Below are positions 46,632 to 59,500 of a stretch of DNA of 64,000 nt, piece after piece; the first letter of the stretch is position 1; the number at the start of each line of letters is the position of its first letter. Under the pieces are notes generated by a model. That model did no database searches, had not been told where the DNA came from, and worked only from the letters and a program-made list of their open reading frames with translations. The translations under genes and the position numbers were made by a program. The DNA comes from Pegea sp. RAD2-039 (taxonomy: Eukaryota; Chordata; Thaliacea; Salpida; Salpidae), in assembly GCA_034620365.1 (NCBI GenBank), contig JAQGEQ010000192.1, positions 2,971,001 to 3,035,000 on the forward strand, read 5' to 3'.

Positions 46632-49600
46632 TTATCGACGGTAGCGGTAACGTTTGAAATGAAACCACAATTGAAAGATGCTGTTGTTGATGAACTGGCA
46701 TCGAAATCCATGTTTGTTGGAATATTCCCATTCCCTATTAACAATCTTGAAAGCAATATCTTCATATGGAGCTCCAGCAGAGAATCGAAGAATCTTTAAA
46801 AGTTTGGTTTAAAATTGAGAAAAATTATCAGCAAAAAAAAACTTACCACAAAATTAGGATCTTTATCAGGAATCAAACTGTATTTAGGTGGAATTGTCTG
46901 ATCAATAAGATCAGGGTAGAAAATATTGAACTTGTAACCCTGTACTAACTTTGGAGGTGGGTTATCAAAATCATAATGAGTCTGATTGTATTTATTCCAT
47001 TCGAAACCAGTATGGACTCGATTGAAAAACCGAGGTTTACGAGGTCTGTATTTGTCTGCCCATAAAATCACCTTTAAAATAAATCAATTAATCATCTGTA
47101 GGGTAGATAAGATGAATAAATCACCTGATTTGAGATGTTTGATTCCACTGAGAAGGATGCCTCGTCTCCATCCATTCCTAGCTTGGCAATTTTCATGAAT
47201 GCCTCTTCCTGAGCCGAGCTGGCTCTTCCAGTCTTTGAGAGAAGACTCCTTTTGCCACTGAGAGTGATCTGATCCTCTCTTTCATCAGTCACAACTGCAT
47301 CAGCGGGAAGATCACTTGCTTGGATCATCTTTGGACTGTAGCAACCTGGAAGAAGATTATTTGGGGTTTTTGATCAACAAGATGATTGTGAGTTTCTAAT
47401 CAAGAAAAGATTTGAGAAGTTTGAAATGATGTAAGGGATTATGGTTGTGGTAAAAGCTGGATTACTGGGATGTCTAAGCTTCAAAGGAGATAGATTCACA
47501 GCTGTGTCCGTAGATGTACAGATGTCTAAAGTAGGTTTGTGGCAATCCCTGAAGTCAACCTCTTGCAAGATTAACCATCAGCAAATATTGACAAGGAAGA
47601 AGAGGTGATGCGGACCGATGTCCTAGGGAACCACCACTAAAAATTCACTTGGGTACCAGGGCAACACTAACAAAAACATACTGGGTACTTCATGAAGGAA
47701 CAAGGCGGTTAAAAGGTTGATGACGAGGTGGGTTCCTTTTCAGGATATTCTGAAACCCCTAGCTGCTATGATCTCTAGAGAGCTGGGACTTTTACCTTCT
47801 TCGTATTCATCTTTACATCTTTGTTCAATATCTTCCAGCGTCAAAGAAGCAGAAGGTTCCTTGTCGTCTTCAAACTCTTTCTGTTCAACACTTGTTCCTG
47901 GCTGCTCAGAAGATTCCTACGAAGAAAAGGATGAAAAGATGAAGATACAAATGATGACACAAACCTCTTTCATCTGAGGAAGAGAGGTCACTTCTTCAAC
48001 TTCTTCTTTCTCATTCATCTGCTCTTCTTTCAACTTTATCAATTTCTGTTTTAATAACTCTTGATGCCGTTCACGAAGTCGAGCTCTCGCCAAATAGGCA
48101 GTGAGAAGAGACAGAAGAGCCTCCCAATACCCAACATCAATATCTAAAAGAAGAAGATGAGAGAATTTGAAGTAGTTCACAAACCTCTGACCTTCATTTA
48201 GTTTTTTTGTGATACTTTTCTTTAAAGTACTCAATTCTTTGTAGCTCTTTCCTTTAAACATAGCAAGGACATCATCTTTAACAACTTCATTGATACCTTC
48301 TCGTCTTGTGTCCCTTGAATATTTCTCCTAAAGTTTTTCTTGATAAATTACAATTTGAACAAATCAGATCTCTTACTCGTTCAGCAATTTTTCGTAAAGT
48401 TTTCAATTCATCTTGAGTAATAGTTGTCATGTCTTTCCAAAAGTCTACATTCTTACCTACCAACATCTAACTATAACAAATCAACCAACTCCATCAAGTC
48501 TTACCTTGTTCAAGTTCGATGTAAACTTTGATATCAGCTAAAAGATTTTCTAAATCACTCATAGTTAATCCATTTAAGTAAGTGTATGGTTCATGCATTT
48601 CTAATCCTGATAAGTCTTCAGCGCCTTCTTCGGCACTTGTAGCATATTTAGCGAGCAAATCAATAGGTTTTGCCCGGCCATCTTTAATTCGAATTCTCGA
48701 TCTTAACTTTGCTTGCTCTAAGTGAAATTTATCTTCCTGATCTTCCCATGCCTGTGACGTGTAATTGTTTGTTTAAATCTTGCTCAATTAAATCTTTAGA
48801 TTTGATATTTTGTGACATGAAACATTGAGAAACATAACAACCATTTGTAACTTACTTTAAAGTGTTCTGCTTCTCTTTCTCTCTGCATCATTTCCATTTC
48901 TGTATCTCGTTCCTGTCTCTCTCTTTCACGCTCTAATCGCTGTCTCTTCACCTTAAAAATAGATGAAGATGTCTTAAATTTATAGTTCGATTTTAAAATG
49001 TTTTTGTTATAAGCTTTCTGAAGTAAAAGAAGATAATAAAAAAGATGAAAAAGTGAATTTGGTTTACTTTTTCAAGTTCTTTTTTGTTACATTCTTGTTT
49101 CGCTTTGATTAATGATTTTTGATCTTTAGCTGAAAGATGGTTGAGACCTTGTTGTTCCAACTTTTTATGCCAAACAAAAGGAACCAATAGTTTTTCATCA
49201 CCATATGGATTATCAGCATTTGTATATCTATAAAAGTTGAATGAAATTGAAATATTTATTTCAAATAAATTAAAAATCTACAAACAACATGTATTATTTG
49301 GCTAAAAAAGAAGATACTTCCCACACTTGTAAGGAGTACTAAAGGGCAGAATTCTATATTGATGTTGATATGAGGGTCAAACCCACGCGTGCAGAAGTAC
49401 AATGAATTAGCAGCTAATAGACTTAATCATTTCATCACCAAAACATAACAATGATATGTTGACTAATGAGAAAATGCATCTAACCCCATATATTCTCTGT
49501 CCCAGCCTCTTTTTTCTCTGTTTTTTCTTTCTTTTGCTTCTTTTTTTGCAAGTCTTCTTGCTCGTTTTTCTTCAGGGGTTTCACAAGCCTAAAAATACAA

Positions 49601-50182
49601 ATAAAAACTTAAAATTAAAAGAAAAATTGTGTCAAAGCTAACATGAATATTCTATATAAGAATATTTTAGAATGACTAACTTGATCAAAATTGAATAAGT
49701 CAACTACATTTTAATATTGTCATGATAAATCAGTTTAAAGATTACAACAATTTTTTGGTTGAAGTCTAATGAGTTTTCAACCAAATAAAATTTTGTAGCT
49801 TAAAATTTTTGTTCAATTTTATAAAAAAAATTTATAAAAGGTTTATATAGATTTGAAAAAAAATCAATTATGCTTTTTAAGGAAGTTAAATAATAAAAAC
49901 GTTAGGGTCTGCTTCAGCTGAGAACAGCCATGCTAAATGTGCATGATATTAAAAATAAAACAAGACACAACGAAATGAAAAGAAAAAGACTTAGAACTTC
50001 TTTCTTTTATTTGAAGATAGTTTTCTTTGCTATCTTTCAGTTATATGCTGAGTAGGAAGTTAAATAATACCAGTAAAACTTATGATAGACTTCTTGATAA
50101 AACATTTAATTATTAAGAAAAAATTCTAACAAACCTTTATCAGCTCTTTTTCTCTCTTCTTTAAGGTCTTCCAGTCACTCAT
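46632..50182 (-). CDS. CACTIN: Cactin, spliceosome-associated protein
   Basis: Nuclear splicing factor first known as a partner of IkappaB/Cactus. Coding begins at 50182 (MSDWKTLKKREKELIK) and runs through about twelve exons. Order: EEKRARRLAKKEAKERKNRE, NPYGDEKLLVPFVWHKKLE, a charged coiled coil, then the central cactin domain (KDGRAKPIDLLAKY, LNGLTMSDLENLLADIKVYI, DVGYWEALLSLLTAYLARAR). An acidic linker follows (about 47.8-48.0 kb), and then the very conserved C-terminal cactin domain: VILWADKYRPRKPRFFNRVH, IPPKYSLIPDKDPNFV, and in the last exon (46632-46793) RFSAGAPYEDIAFKIVNREW and FQLWFHFKRYRYRR. The RS-rich N-terminal extension of vertebrate cactin is absent. Two introns carry mobile-element fragments. 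Confidence 0.93.
47606..47780 (+). repeat. Dispersed repeat, copy 1 (in a cactin intron)
   Basis: About 175 bases sharing ordered blocks with 55988-56195: CGGACCGA / CGTGGACCGA, then AACCACCACTAA, GGTACCAGG, AAAAGGTTGATGA / AAAAGGTTAATGA, and ATATTCTGA near the end. It is richer in G+C than its surroundings. Unrelated in sequence to the SINE and the LINE. Confidence 0.55.
49905..50060 (-). mobile_element. LINE 3'-end fragment in the first cactin intron
   Basis: Shares AGAACAGCCATG and neighbouring blocks (ATATTAAAAATAAA, ACACA/GTGAAATG) with the 3' end of the LINE remnant at 51.13-51.28 kb, in the same orientation. It is a 5'-truncated copy holding only the 3' untranslated region. Confidence 0.5.
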
Positions 50183-51135
50183 TTCAAATTTTGATCAAAA
50201 TTTTACAACAAAATCAAGAAATTAAATTGATAACTTTCTAAAAAAAATATATAAAAAATTTAAGAATCAAATTTTCTTGTGATTAAAAAAAAAGTTTGAA
50301 CAATCAAAAAAGTTAATCATCAAATCAATAAACAAAATAATTTCAAGATTATAGCTTTTTAATTATTGATATTTTATTAAGGAAATATAATATATTTAAA
50401 CATAAATAAATATGTCAAAAACATTGAAAACAAGTCAATAGAAATTAATATCTTAAGTTTAAATAAAAAAAATAATGTTTAGATTAAAAAAAAACCTTTA
50501 ATTAACACGATAATCAAAATAATGAAAATAATTTTGTAAAAATTGTTATGAATGAAATATGAGGAAAGATTATTATTAAATAAAAGAATATAGAAAATAA
50601 ATACAATATTAATATAATACAATATATATATTTTATATTTATAATATAATACAACGTTAATATATCAATGAAAATACATAATAGAACTAAAAAAGAATTA
50701 TATAAGCAAAATTATTTAACTATCAAAGTTTGAATCTAAAAAATATTTTAAAACTGATTTTAGACAAAACATTTAAAAAAGCTTAATTTTGGAATCAATT
50801 ATTTTTGTAAATTGATGAGAATATTACCAAAGGTGATTTTTGAAGAACAATTTATCAACTATAGTTTAAAATATTTTACTTAAATTTTATTTAAAATATT
50901 TTCTTCTTACTAATAGATGCGAAATCTAAAATAAAAACTTTCCCTAATAAGAAACGTTGTAAGCTAATACGTCTAAAGTAACTTTTTAGCTATGAAAATA
51001 ATATAACTAGATGTAAATAAATAGATTAGTAATAGTATAGGAGTAATAAATATGATATTTATTGAAAAATTCGTTTTTACATGAACTATTTTCAATTCTT
51101 TCATACTATAAAAAATTAATTTTTTTTAATAATCT
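50183..51135. other. AT-rich region upstream of cactin
   Basis: Very A/T-rich and should include the cactin promoter. No discrete element recognised. Confidence 0.35.
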
Positions 51136-52720
51136 TTGCTTCGGCCAAGAACAGCCATGCGGGATGTGGTTTGAGTGATGATGTTAAAAATAAAGAAGAA
51201 CACTCTGAGATGTAAAGGAACTAATAAAGCAGGACACAGTGAAATGCAAAAAAAATATTGGGTTTCCTTTCTTTAACGGTGGCTTCTCTTTTCTCTCCAT
51301 TTTTTGTTTGCGGAGTAGAGAGCCCCTCGAAGCAATCTTGAAGCAATATCCTCCCAATTGCTGAGGTTAATGTGTAACAAATGGTGCGTCATCAACAAAA
51401 AGTAGGTCGCGAATGTAGATCGCCTTATCTTGTTCTTCGCCTTTAGTATTGAAAATAATTCAGTCATATCTTGGATAAAGGTAAATTCCTTAGGAAGACA
51501 CATGAAACGCTTATTTTGATAACATTGAGAAGAAAATTTCAAAAAGCATTGGGGTAACGACACATCCCGGATTGACTCCATTTTTGATGGTGAATGATTA
51601 AGAGCAACTTCCATCATGGTGTTGCCTGGTGTTCTTGTGAAATAGCTTCACTATATTAAATCTTCAACAATATAGAGAACAGATCTTCTTTACTGACGAA
51701 GTCAGAAGCTTTGGTAAGATCGATGAACGCGATATACAAAGACCTGTTTCGTTCGTTCCATTTTTTGTAATTGGCACACAGAAAAGCTCATATTCATGGT
51801 AGAGCGTTTTGATATGAAACCACTTTGTGACTCGGGATATATTATTCAAACTAATATTTGTAGAGGAAGTAACACATGAGCAAACGGTTTGCCTAAATTT
51901 TTAAACAAGAATTTTCCTCTGTGATTGTTCCAAAATGACCTGACATCTTTGTTTTTGTAAAATGTTATGAGCTTTGCATCGCAGAGGAAGTAACATTGTT
52001 TGTTTTATTAGCAGTAGAGAAGCGAAAAATGTTTCACCCACCTCCCTATTTGTTCACCTCTATTGTACAAGATCTCTTCTGCTGTAGATTGCAGTGGAGC
52101 TGTTAGATGCTTTGTAGGTCCGATTGAACACCATCGTAAGCGAAATAGATTGCACATCCTTTGCTGATGCACATTCGATTTTTCGCTTTTGCAAAACCAA
52201 AACTCGTTAGCAAATTTTCTGCAGCTTTGTGAAATGTCTTTTTAGCCTCACGTAAGTTGCTCAGGGTTGGGCTAGTTTCATGCGGTGTTTTAATGCGATT
52301 GACGCCTCCGCTCAGCGAGAGAAAGTGTCGATACTTTCTTCAAGTCAGTCTTTACTGTTAAAAGTCCTCTTTCCAAAAGCTTACAGTGCGCTATCGTAGA
52401 TCTTAACCTTGATTTTCGACCAAGACAAAGAGGCAGCCGTTGATGAAGTTAACTTACTTATTAAAGTTGAGAGTTGTACACTTTTTTCTGGAACGCACAT
52501 GGCGATGGTGTTCAAGCGCGGCTTACGTGTTGTTTTTCTATTTGATTTCTACATTATCTTACTAGAACGATGTAATTTGTAGCATACCGGAGAGTGATTG
52601 CAATCGGCACTATAGTATGATCTTGTCAACAACACATCACCTACAAGGCTACATCTTATCAAGATGAGGTCCAATGCTTAGAGCGAGGGTGTCTTCAGTA
52701 AGCTTTGCTATAAAAGCTTT
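51136..52720 (-). mobile_element. Degenerate non-LTR retrotransposon (LINE) with reverse-transcriptase remnant
   Basis: On the minus strand several reverse-transcriptase blocks survive in different frames: LYIAFIDLTKASDFVSKEDL (about 51.68-51.74 kb, the catalytic-strand A region), a GVNPGCV-like block (about 51.55-51.58 kb), and IRDLLFVDDA (about 51.4 kb), in which the normal F-A-D-D reads F-V-D-D. Blocks of the linker upstream of the RT domain (for example RIKTPHETSPTLSNL, about 52.25-52.3 kb) precede it. Stops and frameshifts break every frame, so the copy is dead. The 3' untranslated end is at about 51.13-51.28 kb and matches a second fragment in a cactin intron. It sits between cactin and the VWD gene. 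Exact clade (CR1/Jockey-like or RTE-like) not decided. Confidence 0.7.
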
Positions 52721-53552
52721 GTTACCCATTGCATTAAAGAAACAAAAATAATTTCGAATTTATGTTGTATAGTGTAGAAAATAAGAAATAATTATGACTG
52801 AAAAGATAAATGATCAGGTAATTATAATTCGATAACAAACTGCTACTAACTCTAAACGATAATCTTTTCTGTTTACGAGTTTTTTTTTTGAAATGATTAA
52901 TAAAGTAAAGGACTAAATTGACTTCTTAAAAAAGGGGCAATTAAAAATAGTTAAACTAATACAAAAATCATTTAATTTTATGTTAAGGAAAATCTGCGGT
53001 TTGTTTATACATAAAAGATAACAAACTGATGATATTTATTGAAACATATTTTGAAGAAAACATACATGAAACTAACTTTTAAAATTACTCAGATTTTTAT
53101 CAGTCAACAGATTTGTTTGTTCAATCGAAAAAAAAAACTTTAAACAATTTTTGAAATTAATTTAGCTTACATTTACTTATTACTTTAAAAATCAATTGAA
53201 TGAAATTGTATATAATGAATGCTTTTCTGAAAATTGTACTTTTCAATTTTAGTTTATCATTTATTTTCGTGGTAGAATTTTAATATTTATATCTCAATAA
53301 AATAAATAAATATGTTTTAATTGAAAACAATCCGTAAAATAGATAAAAAATGTCATAATATGATATCAAAACGTTTTTTAGGTTTATTTGTATACAAAGA
53401 TTCACGAAATTGTGCAAGAAATATAGTTCTGATGTACAAATGTGTTTAAAAATAGTTTTTCTCACAAATAAAAAATAACAATGATGAAAATTCAATTGAT
53501 GAAAGAGGATTTATTGGTATAAAAAGTATTTCATCAAAATCTATCCAAATCT
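52721..53552. other. AT-rich spacer downstream of the VWD gene
   Basis: Lies between the LINE remnant and the stop codon of the multi-VWD gene and probably includes the latter's 3' untranslated region. No repeat or coding block recognised. Confidence 0.35.
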
Positions 53553-56500
53553 TTAATTAAAACATAAAAATCTGATTTTGAAATCTTGACACGGATTGCC
53601 TGGATTCTGGTATTTGTTTAAACAAATTAATCCGATCTTAGGTCCGAGGATGAGCTCATTGCCGGAAACTGAACGATCTCTGCTCAAATAAAATAAAACA
53701 TACTTATAGTGAAAATATTTAAATATTAATTAGTGATGAAACTATTCAAATTAATTAATGAATATCTAAATTCAAAGTTTTCAATTAATCAAATAAACGA
53801 TTAAATTAATATTTCAAACCTTCCATCAAGTAAATAAGCTTCTACAGTTGTTGGCACTTCACACACTTCATTTGCATATTCTGCACGTATCTCACTTAGC
53901 GTTTCATAATCTCCGTCACCATCTGGATCATCAAGATCGAAAAATCGAGTCCAGTAAAATTGATAGCTTCCTGTAAGGCGATCAAATTAGATGCAAAATT
54001 TTTGTGAATTAGTTACCTGAAGGTTTGATAGAGGCGAAATCAGCTTGCAGGTGTTCTTTGCTGCTAGATACTTCATTCAAACAAATTTGAAGTTTTTGAT
54101 TCCATTCTTTATGAGCTACAAACTTCCAGGCTTCATAATCTGCTTCATTGTTTTCTTCACAGTTTTCAAGTTGAACGTCATCTAAATAAAACTGACTTTT
54201 TGAAAATGTGGAGTTAGCAATTGGATAAAACTTCTATTTTATATCAGTAAATATTGCTGATGATTAAAACGTTTGGTTTTGAAAGTAAAATATAAAAAGT
54301 TTAAATAAAAATACCTGAAATAAACTACTTCAAACAAATAGAAGTATGAATTTATTATTCCTATTATATATTTTAAAATAAAAATTATAATCAGTAGAAA
54401 CTTTACTGACTGGCGGAACTTGAGAAGTCAATACAAGTTTTGTTGTCAGTGTCTAAGATGAAATGAGGAGGACACGAACACAAAACTGTGGTCTCATTCA
54501 TGTGACAGTAATGAGAACATCCAGCATTTTGATATTTACATTCATCTACAACAATCTATAAGACATTTTTCGTGCAATTTGAGAAAACCTTACTTTTTAT
54601 TTCACAACCTAGTTCCCCGTTTTTCTCGATGCATACCTCATTTGCAAAACACGAAAAATTGAAGCAGTTTGCAGTTCCAGCTTCACAGACACAGAAGATA
54701 CTACAAGATCGAAGATAACTCTCTGAAGAGGGCTAAAAAACAAAGTCCTGATAGAAAGTGCAGGAAAATTGTAACTTTTACGTAGCAAAGACACGTATAT
54801 ATGTGATAGAAAAGGCGAGATCTAAGGAAAGGTTTTAGTTTTCATATTTGCTTTTGGCATCAATTTTAGTTTGATCTAGTTAAGCACAAAACTAACTTTC
54901 ATATAGTGTCCAAACTCTGTTACACAGCCGCAGTTAGAACTCAAAATACAATCAGATCCATTCCAAATATACCCATCTTCACATTCACATCCTAAAGTTT
55001 CTCCTCAAATTATTTAAAATTGATTAAATATTTCAATCTAACCTGGACTACATGTTTGATCATTAAAGGTTGCTTCCTTACAAACTATTTGATCTTCATC
55101 TAAGCAAATTGGTTCACAATGGCTCAAGCAATCACTGAATCTACTATTTATTGGACAAGGATCTAGAAGACCTTAAACAAATGTTTTGTTAAATTAATAA
55201 AAAAATTAAACTTAAAGTTACTAACCATAATCAAGACCAGTAAATCCTTCATGTGTGCAATCTTCTAGGTAAGAACTTAAAATTTGAGTAGCTGCTTTTA
55301 TACTACTACACCATTGAGTTATACAATTTCGGTAAAAAGGTTTTGGGTCAATTCGTTGGGAACATTTAGTTAAGTTACTGTTATTGTCGCTAAAAAAAAA
55401 TTCAGAACAAAATTCTCTAGCTCCTTTGATGTCACAGTCTGAAGAGACGATTTTATTAGTCTTCCAGTTACAAGAGGATCTGTAGACAAATTCATTTATA
55501 GGTTTTATCATATACATCACAGGTAAAATCTTATCCAACAATGTTTATAAATTTTTACTTTCTTTCATAAAAATCCGTTTAATTGTTTCTCTGAAATTAG
55601 AGGGACCGTTTGCCAGTTACAAACCAGGTAATTGAGGCTCACAAACTTTTATAAATACAGTGATGAAAGTAAGGAACGTATAACTAACAATCACTATTAA
55701 CTAAGAAAGATCAATCTAGGGTGAAGCGCATAGATTGTGGATAACACTAGACAGTGAAAGTTGGCAACAATACTAGAAAGAAAGTTAGGAAAAGTTTCAA
55801 ATTTATATAAGCATCATAACTTTTAACGGTATGTGCACTATCACCGGTAGCGCCATCTTTTAAATATAATTTCCTTGATTTTTTTGGTATGTTTAAGTTG
55901 TTACTAATGCGAGATTACTTTTCATAATTATCAATATTTAAATTTCCAAATATCTCAAAGCCCCTTTTATACAATATTTATATTCTTCAAGAGGTAACGT
56001 GGACCGACGCCCTGACAACCACCACTAACCCCTGTCTTCTTTTAGGTACCAGGACGAATGTAAAAGTTAACATCTGGAAATGATTGAGGAAACTTTAAAA
56101 ATGAAAAGAGTAACAAAAGGTTAATGATGAAATCCTTAATAGACTGGCTCCTCTTCAAAAATATTCTGAGATCTCTGGCTGATATAATCTCAATTTATTA
56201 AATCAACTAATTATCCAAAACGTAAAAAATCAATAAAAGCATGAATTAAAATTTTTCATAAAAAATATTATAATCCACCAAAGTTTACTTTGAATATTAT
56301 AGATTTTAGGGAATGATTTTTATAAAGCTTTAGAAGGAAAAAATCTCATTAAATCCTTTTGTGAGTCAAGTATTTACTTTTGTGCATCAAAAACCATATT
56401 ATTGCTGAAATAATCGGATAAAGTAACAACTGTATCGTGAAGCATGATATCATTTGTGTCATCACCATCAAAATTCCCACACAATCCATTCAATTGGTTT

Positions 56501-59500
56501 TGTAGTTCTTCTAAAGCATCAACTCTTAATCTTAAGCAAAATATTGAAATGTATACAAATTATTTTCTCATTATCAGCTGATTATTACCGGGAGTTGAAA
56601 TCCCATTTTAAACTAATACCAATCGGCAAGCCAATTAGAATGTAAGATCCTGATATAGACACCAGAAAGTCAGATCTTTTAGTCCCAGGGTAAACAAGTT
56701 CATTATTAATCTAAAAAATATAGAAAGTTCGATGAAACGTAATTTGTCAAATATTTATTTTAAATTAAATCTTTTTTTCAAAAAATCTAAATAGACCAAC
56801 CCTAATATCTGACTTGTTTCTTAAGATCAGCTCATTATTTTTATATCTGATTTTAATTCTTTTGATTTTAGATTCACTTTCATTTTGCAAAATATTTTCA
56901 ACTATAACTTCAAACATGTCAACAGTGGAATTATTTGATCTGTGAAAAAATTATGTTAAAAATTAACTTGTGAGTTTTTGAAAACTGTCTCTTGTAAAAT
57001 GTGATGAATGAAAAATTGAGACTTGATAATACTCAAAATACAAATCTTTTAGATTAAGTTTTAACTTTCGATTTAACTTTTAAATAAATTTCTTGACTTC
57101 CTTCAAATGCGTTTAAAAATAATAAATTACAAAAAATATAATGGAATTATCTTTATCGGAAAGTATTATATAATTATTCAAAGTTATCTTGTTCGGGAAC
57201 TTTTACAATTTTAATAACTTTTAATATAAGCTCAGCTTCAAATAGTTTCAGAATTTCCTTTTAAAACTGAATAATTTATAAACAAAATTACTTGATTAGG
57301 TAATAAGAACAGTTAGAAAGTAAATCAAAATTGTATCCATCAAAGGTAGTATAGAAACGACTGTTGATAAGTTTGCAGGTTGCTCGGTCCTATAAGCAAC
57401 AATATAATTCATATCAATCGATTTTTCAAAACAAAAAGTAAATTAATTATTACTTTTTTAACAGAATCACATTGATAAGTTCCTGAAGAGGTTTGAACAC
57501 ACTCTTCATGGTTAGAACATCCTTCTGTAGATTCACAAATCACACGGTTTAGTCCATAACAATAACAAAGCCGACTACAGTCTTCATTCCGATAACTTGA
57601 ATTGTAGCCCACCAGGTTTCTATTATCTAGTTGACAATAGCAAGATTCGATTTGAACACAGGAATTATTCATAAGTATAAACCCGTCATCACACACACAA
57701 TTCTCCACGAGCTGGCAACTGAAATTAAATGATTTGTTTATAAAATAGAATGATTTTGATTGAACAATGAGCTTATGTGGTTTATTTGAACTGTAGATAG
57801 AGGATTATCTTACCGCATTAGTAAATTTCATTTATAAGACGCCTGTACCGGCATGTGTTATATAGAATTTGTTGTATAGTGTTAGGCAGTGTTGTTCTGT
57901 GTTCGTTATCGTTTGTGTTGTGCGCTATTTATAGTAGAATAAAGCTCTCTTAAAACTTTAAAATACAAACTTTGATTTGTAATACAAGCAAAGCTCCTAT
58001 TGCGCTGTCTTGCGTTGTAAAGCTGGTTAAGACCAAATGTACAAACATTTAGTTAGAAGGTAGTTGAGTGAATCTACGGAGAGTAGTTAAGTTGATGAGC
58101 TTGATAGTTTATTGTGCTTTCTACGCGTGCATTTGAATCCCACTACACTGTATTGCGCTATAATAGGCCATCAACAGGGCGTGGAAAATATGTTTCCTAA
58201 CTATGAAGTCCTTTGTGGGAGCAAAGATCACCAGGGACAGTGGAAGTCTGAAGTAAAACCTACAATCTGCTGACCTTGAGGTAGATGTCCTAGCTCATTT
58301 GGCCAAGAAATGTTGAGCCAATCCAGCACCTTGGTATGTAAAATTTTCTCGGCCAACAAGGTTGTCTTAGAGACAATTCTGTTGTTGGTATTTGAGGTTG
58401 CTAAGGAGGCTGCGTCCATTGCATACTACCCTAATAATGTACTTTTAAGTATATTAAATACTAGAAATTATTTTGAGTTTGAGATATGTAGTCAAAAACT
58501 GATTGACGTTTTAATCTACATCTTCAGATTGGTTTTTCAGTTTGCTATCAACAAATAATCAAGTTAGATTACTTCAAATTTGTTTGTTATTTGATATTAG
58601 CTACATATTGATTATTAGGGATTTAAGTCGATTTCTACATCATATCCTGATCTACTTGTTAGGATTCTCATGTTATTTCATTTTCAGATAACGATTTACG
58701 TTTGAGCATCAAAAAGTCAATATAGTTGCAAGTTTCTGTTTTCAATAATTATTTTGAAATTTAAATTTTTTATATAAAATATTTCAAATTATTTCAACAA
58801 AATTATCCAACAACAAACCTTTCGTAAGGAATCTCTCCACACTCTTCAGGACAAGACGAAGCACACCCTTCATAGTGAGAGTTTATTGGACAGTCAAATA
58901 CATCATTAAGCTCAAAACCAAGTTGTATGCGCCAATCACAAATACGCACGTGGTTGCTCAGACAATAATGAGCGTACGATTCAATGACCTGAAAATAAAC
59001 CAACAATTTATCAACTTCAAAAATCTTCTAAACTAAACTTGTAGAAAAACATCTTGGTTTCCTTCACTACTACACATATCTTCAAGACAATGTTCAAAAT
59101 GTGACATCAGATGATCAATCTCAATTGCATTGATGCAATCTGCAAATACTCCTTCTATATCAAGTAACAATCCACAAAACTCGATAGAAATCCTGTGTGA
59201 GGAACAAATGATACATCTCAAAGCTCACTTTCAACTTTTCAACCTCACCACTTGTCCTTATCATCACAGACATCAAACTGAAATTTATCTTCTTTCAGAC
59301 AATCTTCATCCTGATAACTCCGAATAAACTTCAAGAAATTTTTATCAGAGTCAGAATCTTTAATCCCATTAAAGGGGATGACATCATCACCTGGATCGCC
59401 ATTAAAGTTTCCACATAAACCTTTAATCTGAAATAAATATTCTTGTTTAAATATTCAACTTTAAAATCTTTCAAGCGTTACTTGGTGGTCATGGTTGATT

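Noticed and set aside
51273..51849. Working host gene from the two RT-like frames
   Set aside because: Reverse-transcriptase blocks fall in different frames with stops between them and share a 3' end with another fragment, so this is a dead LINE.
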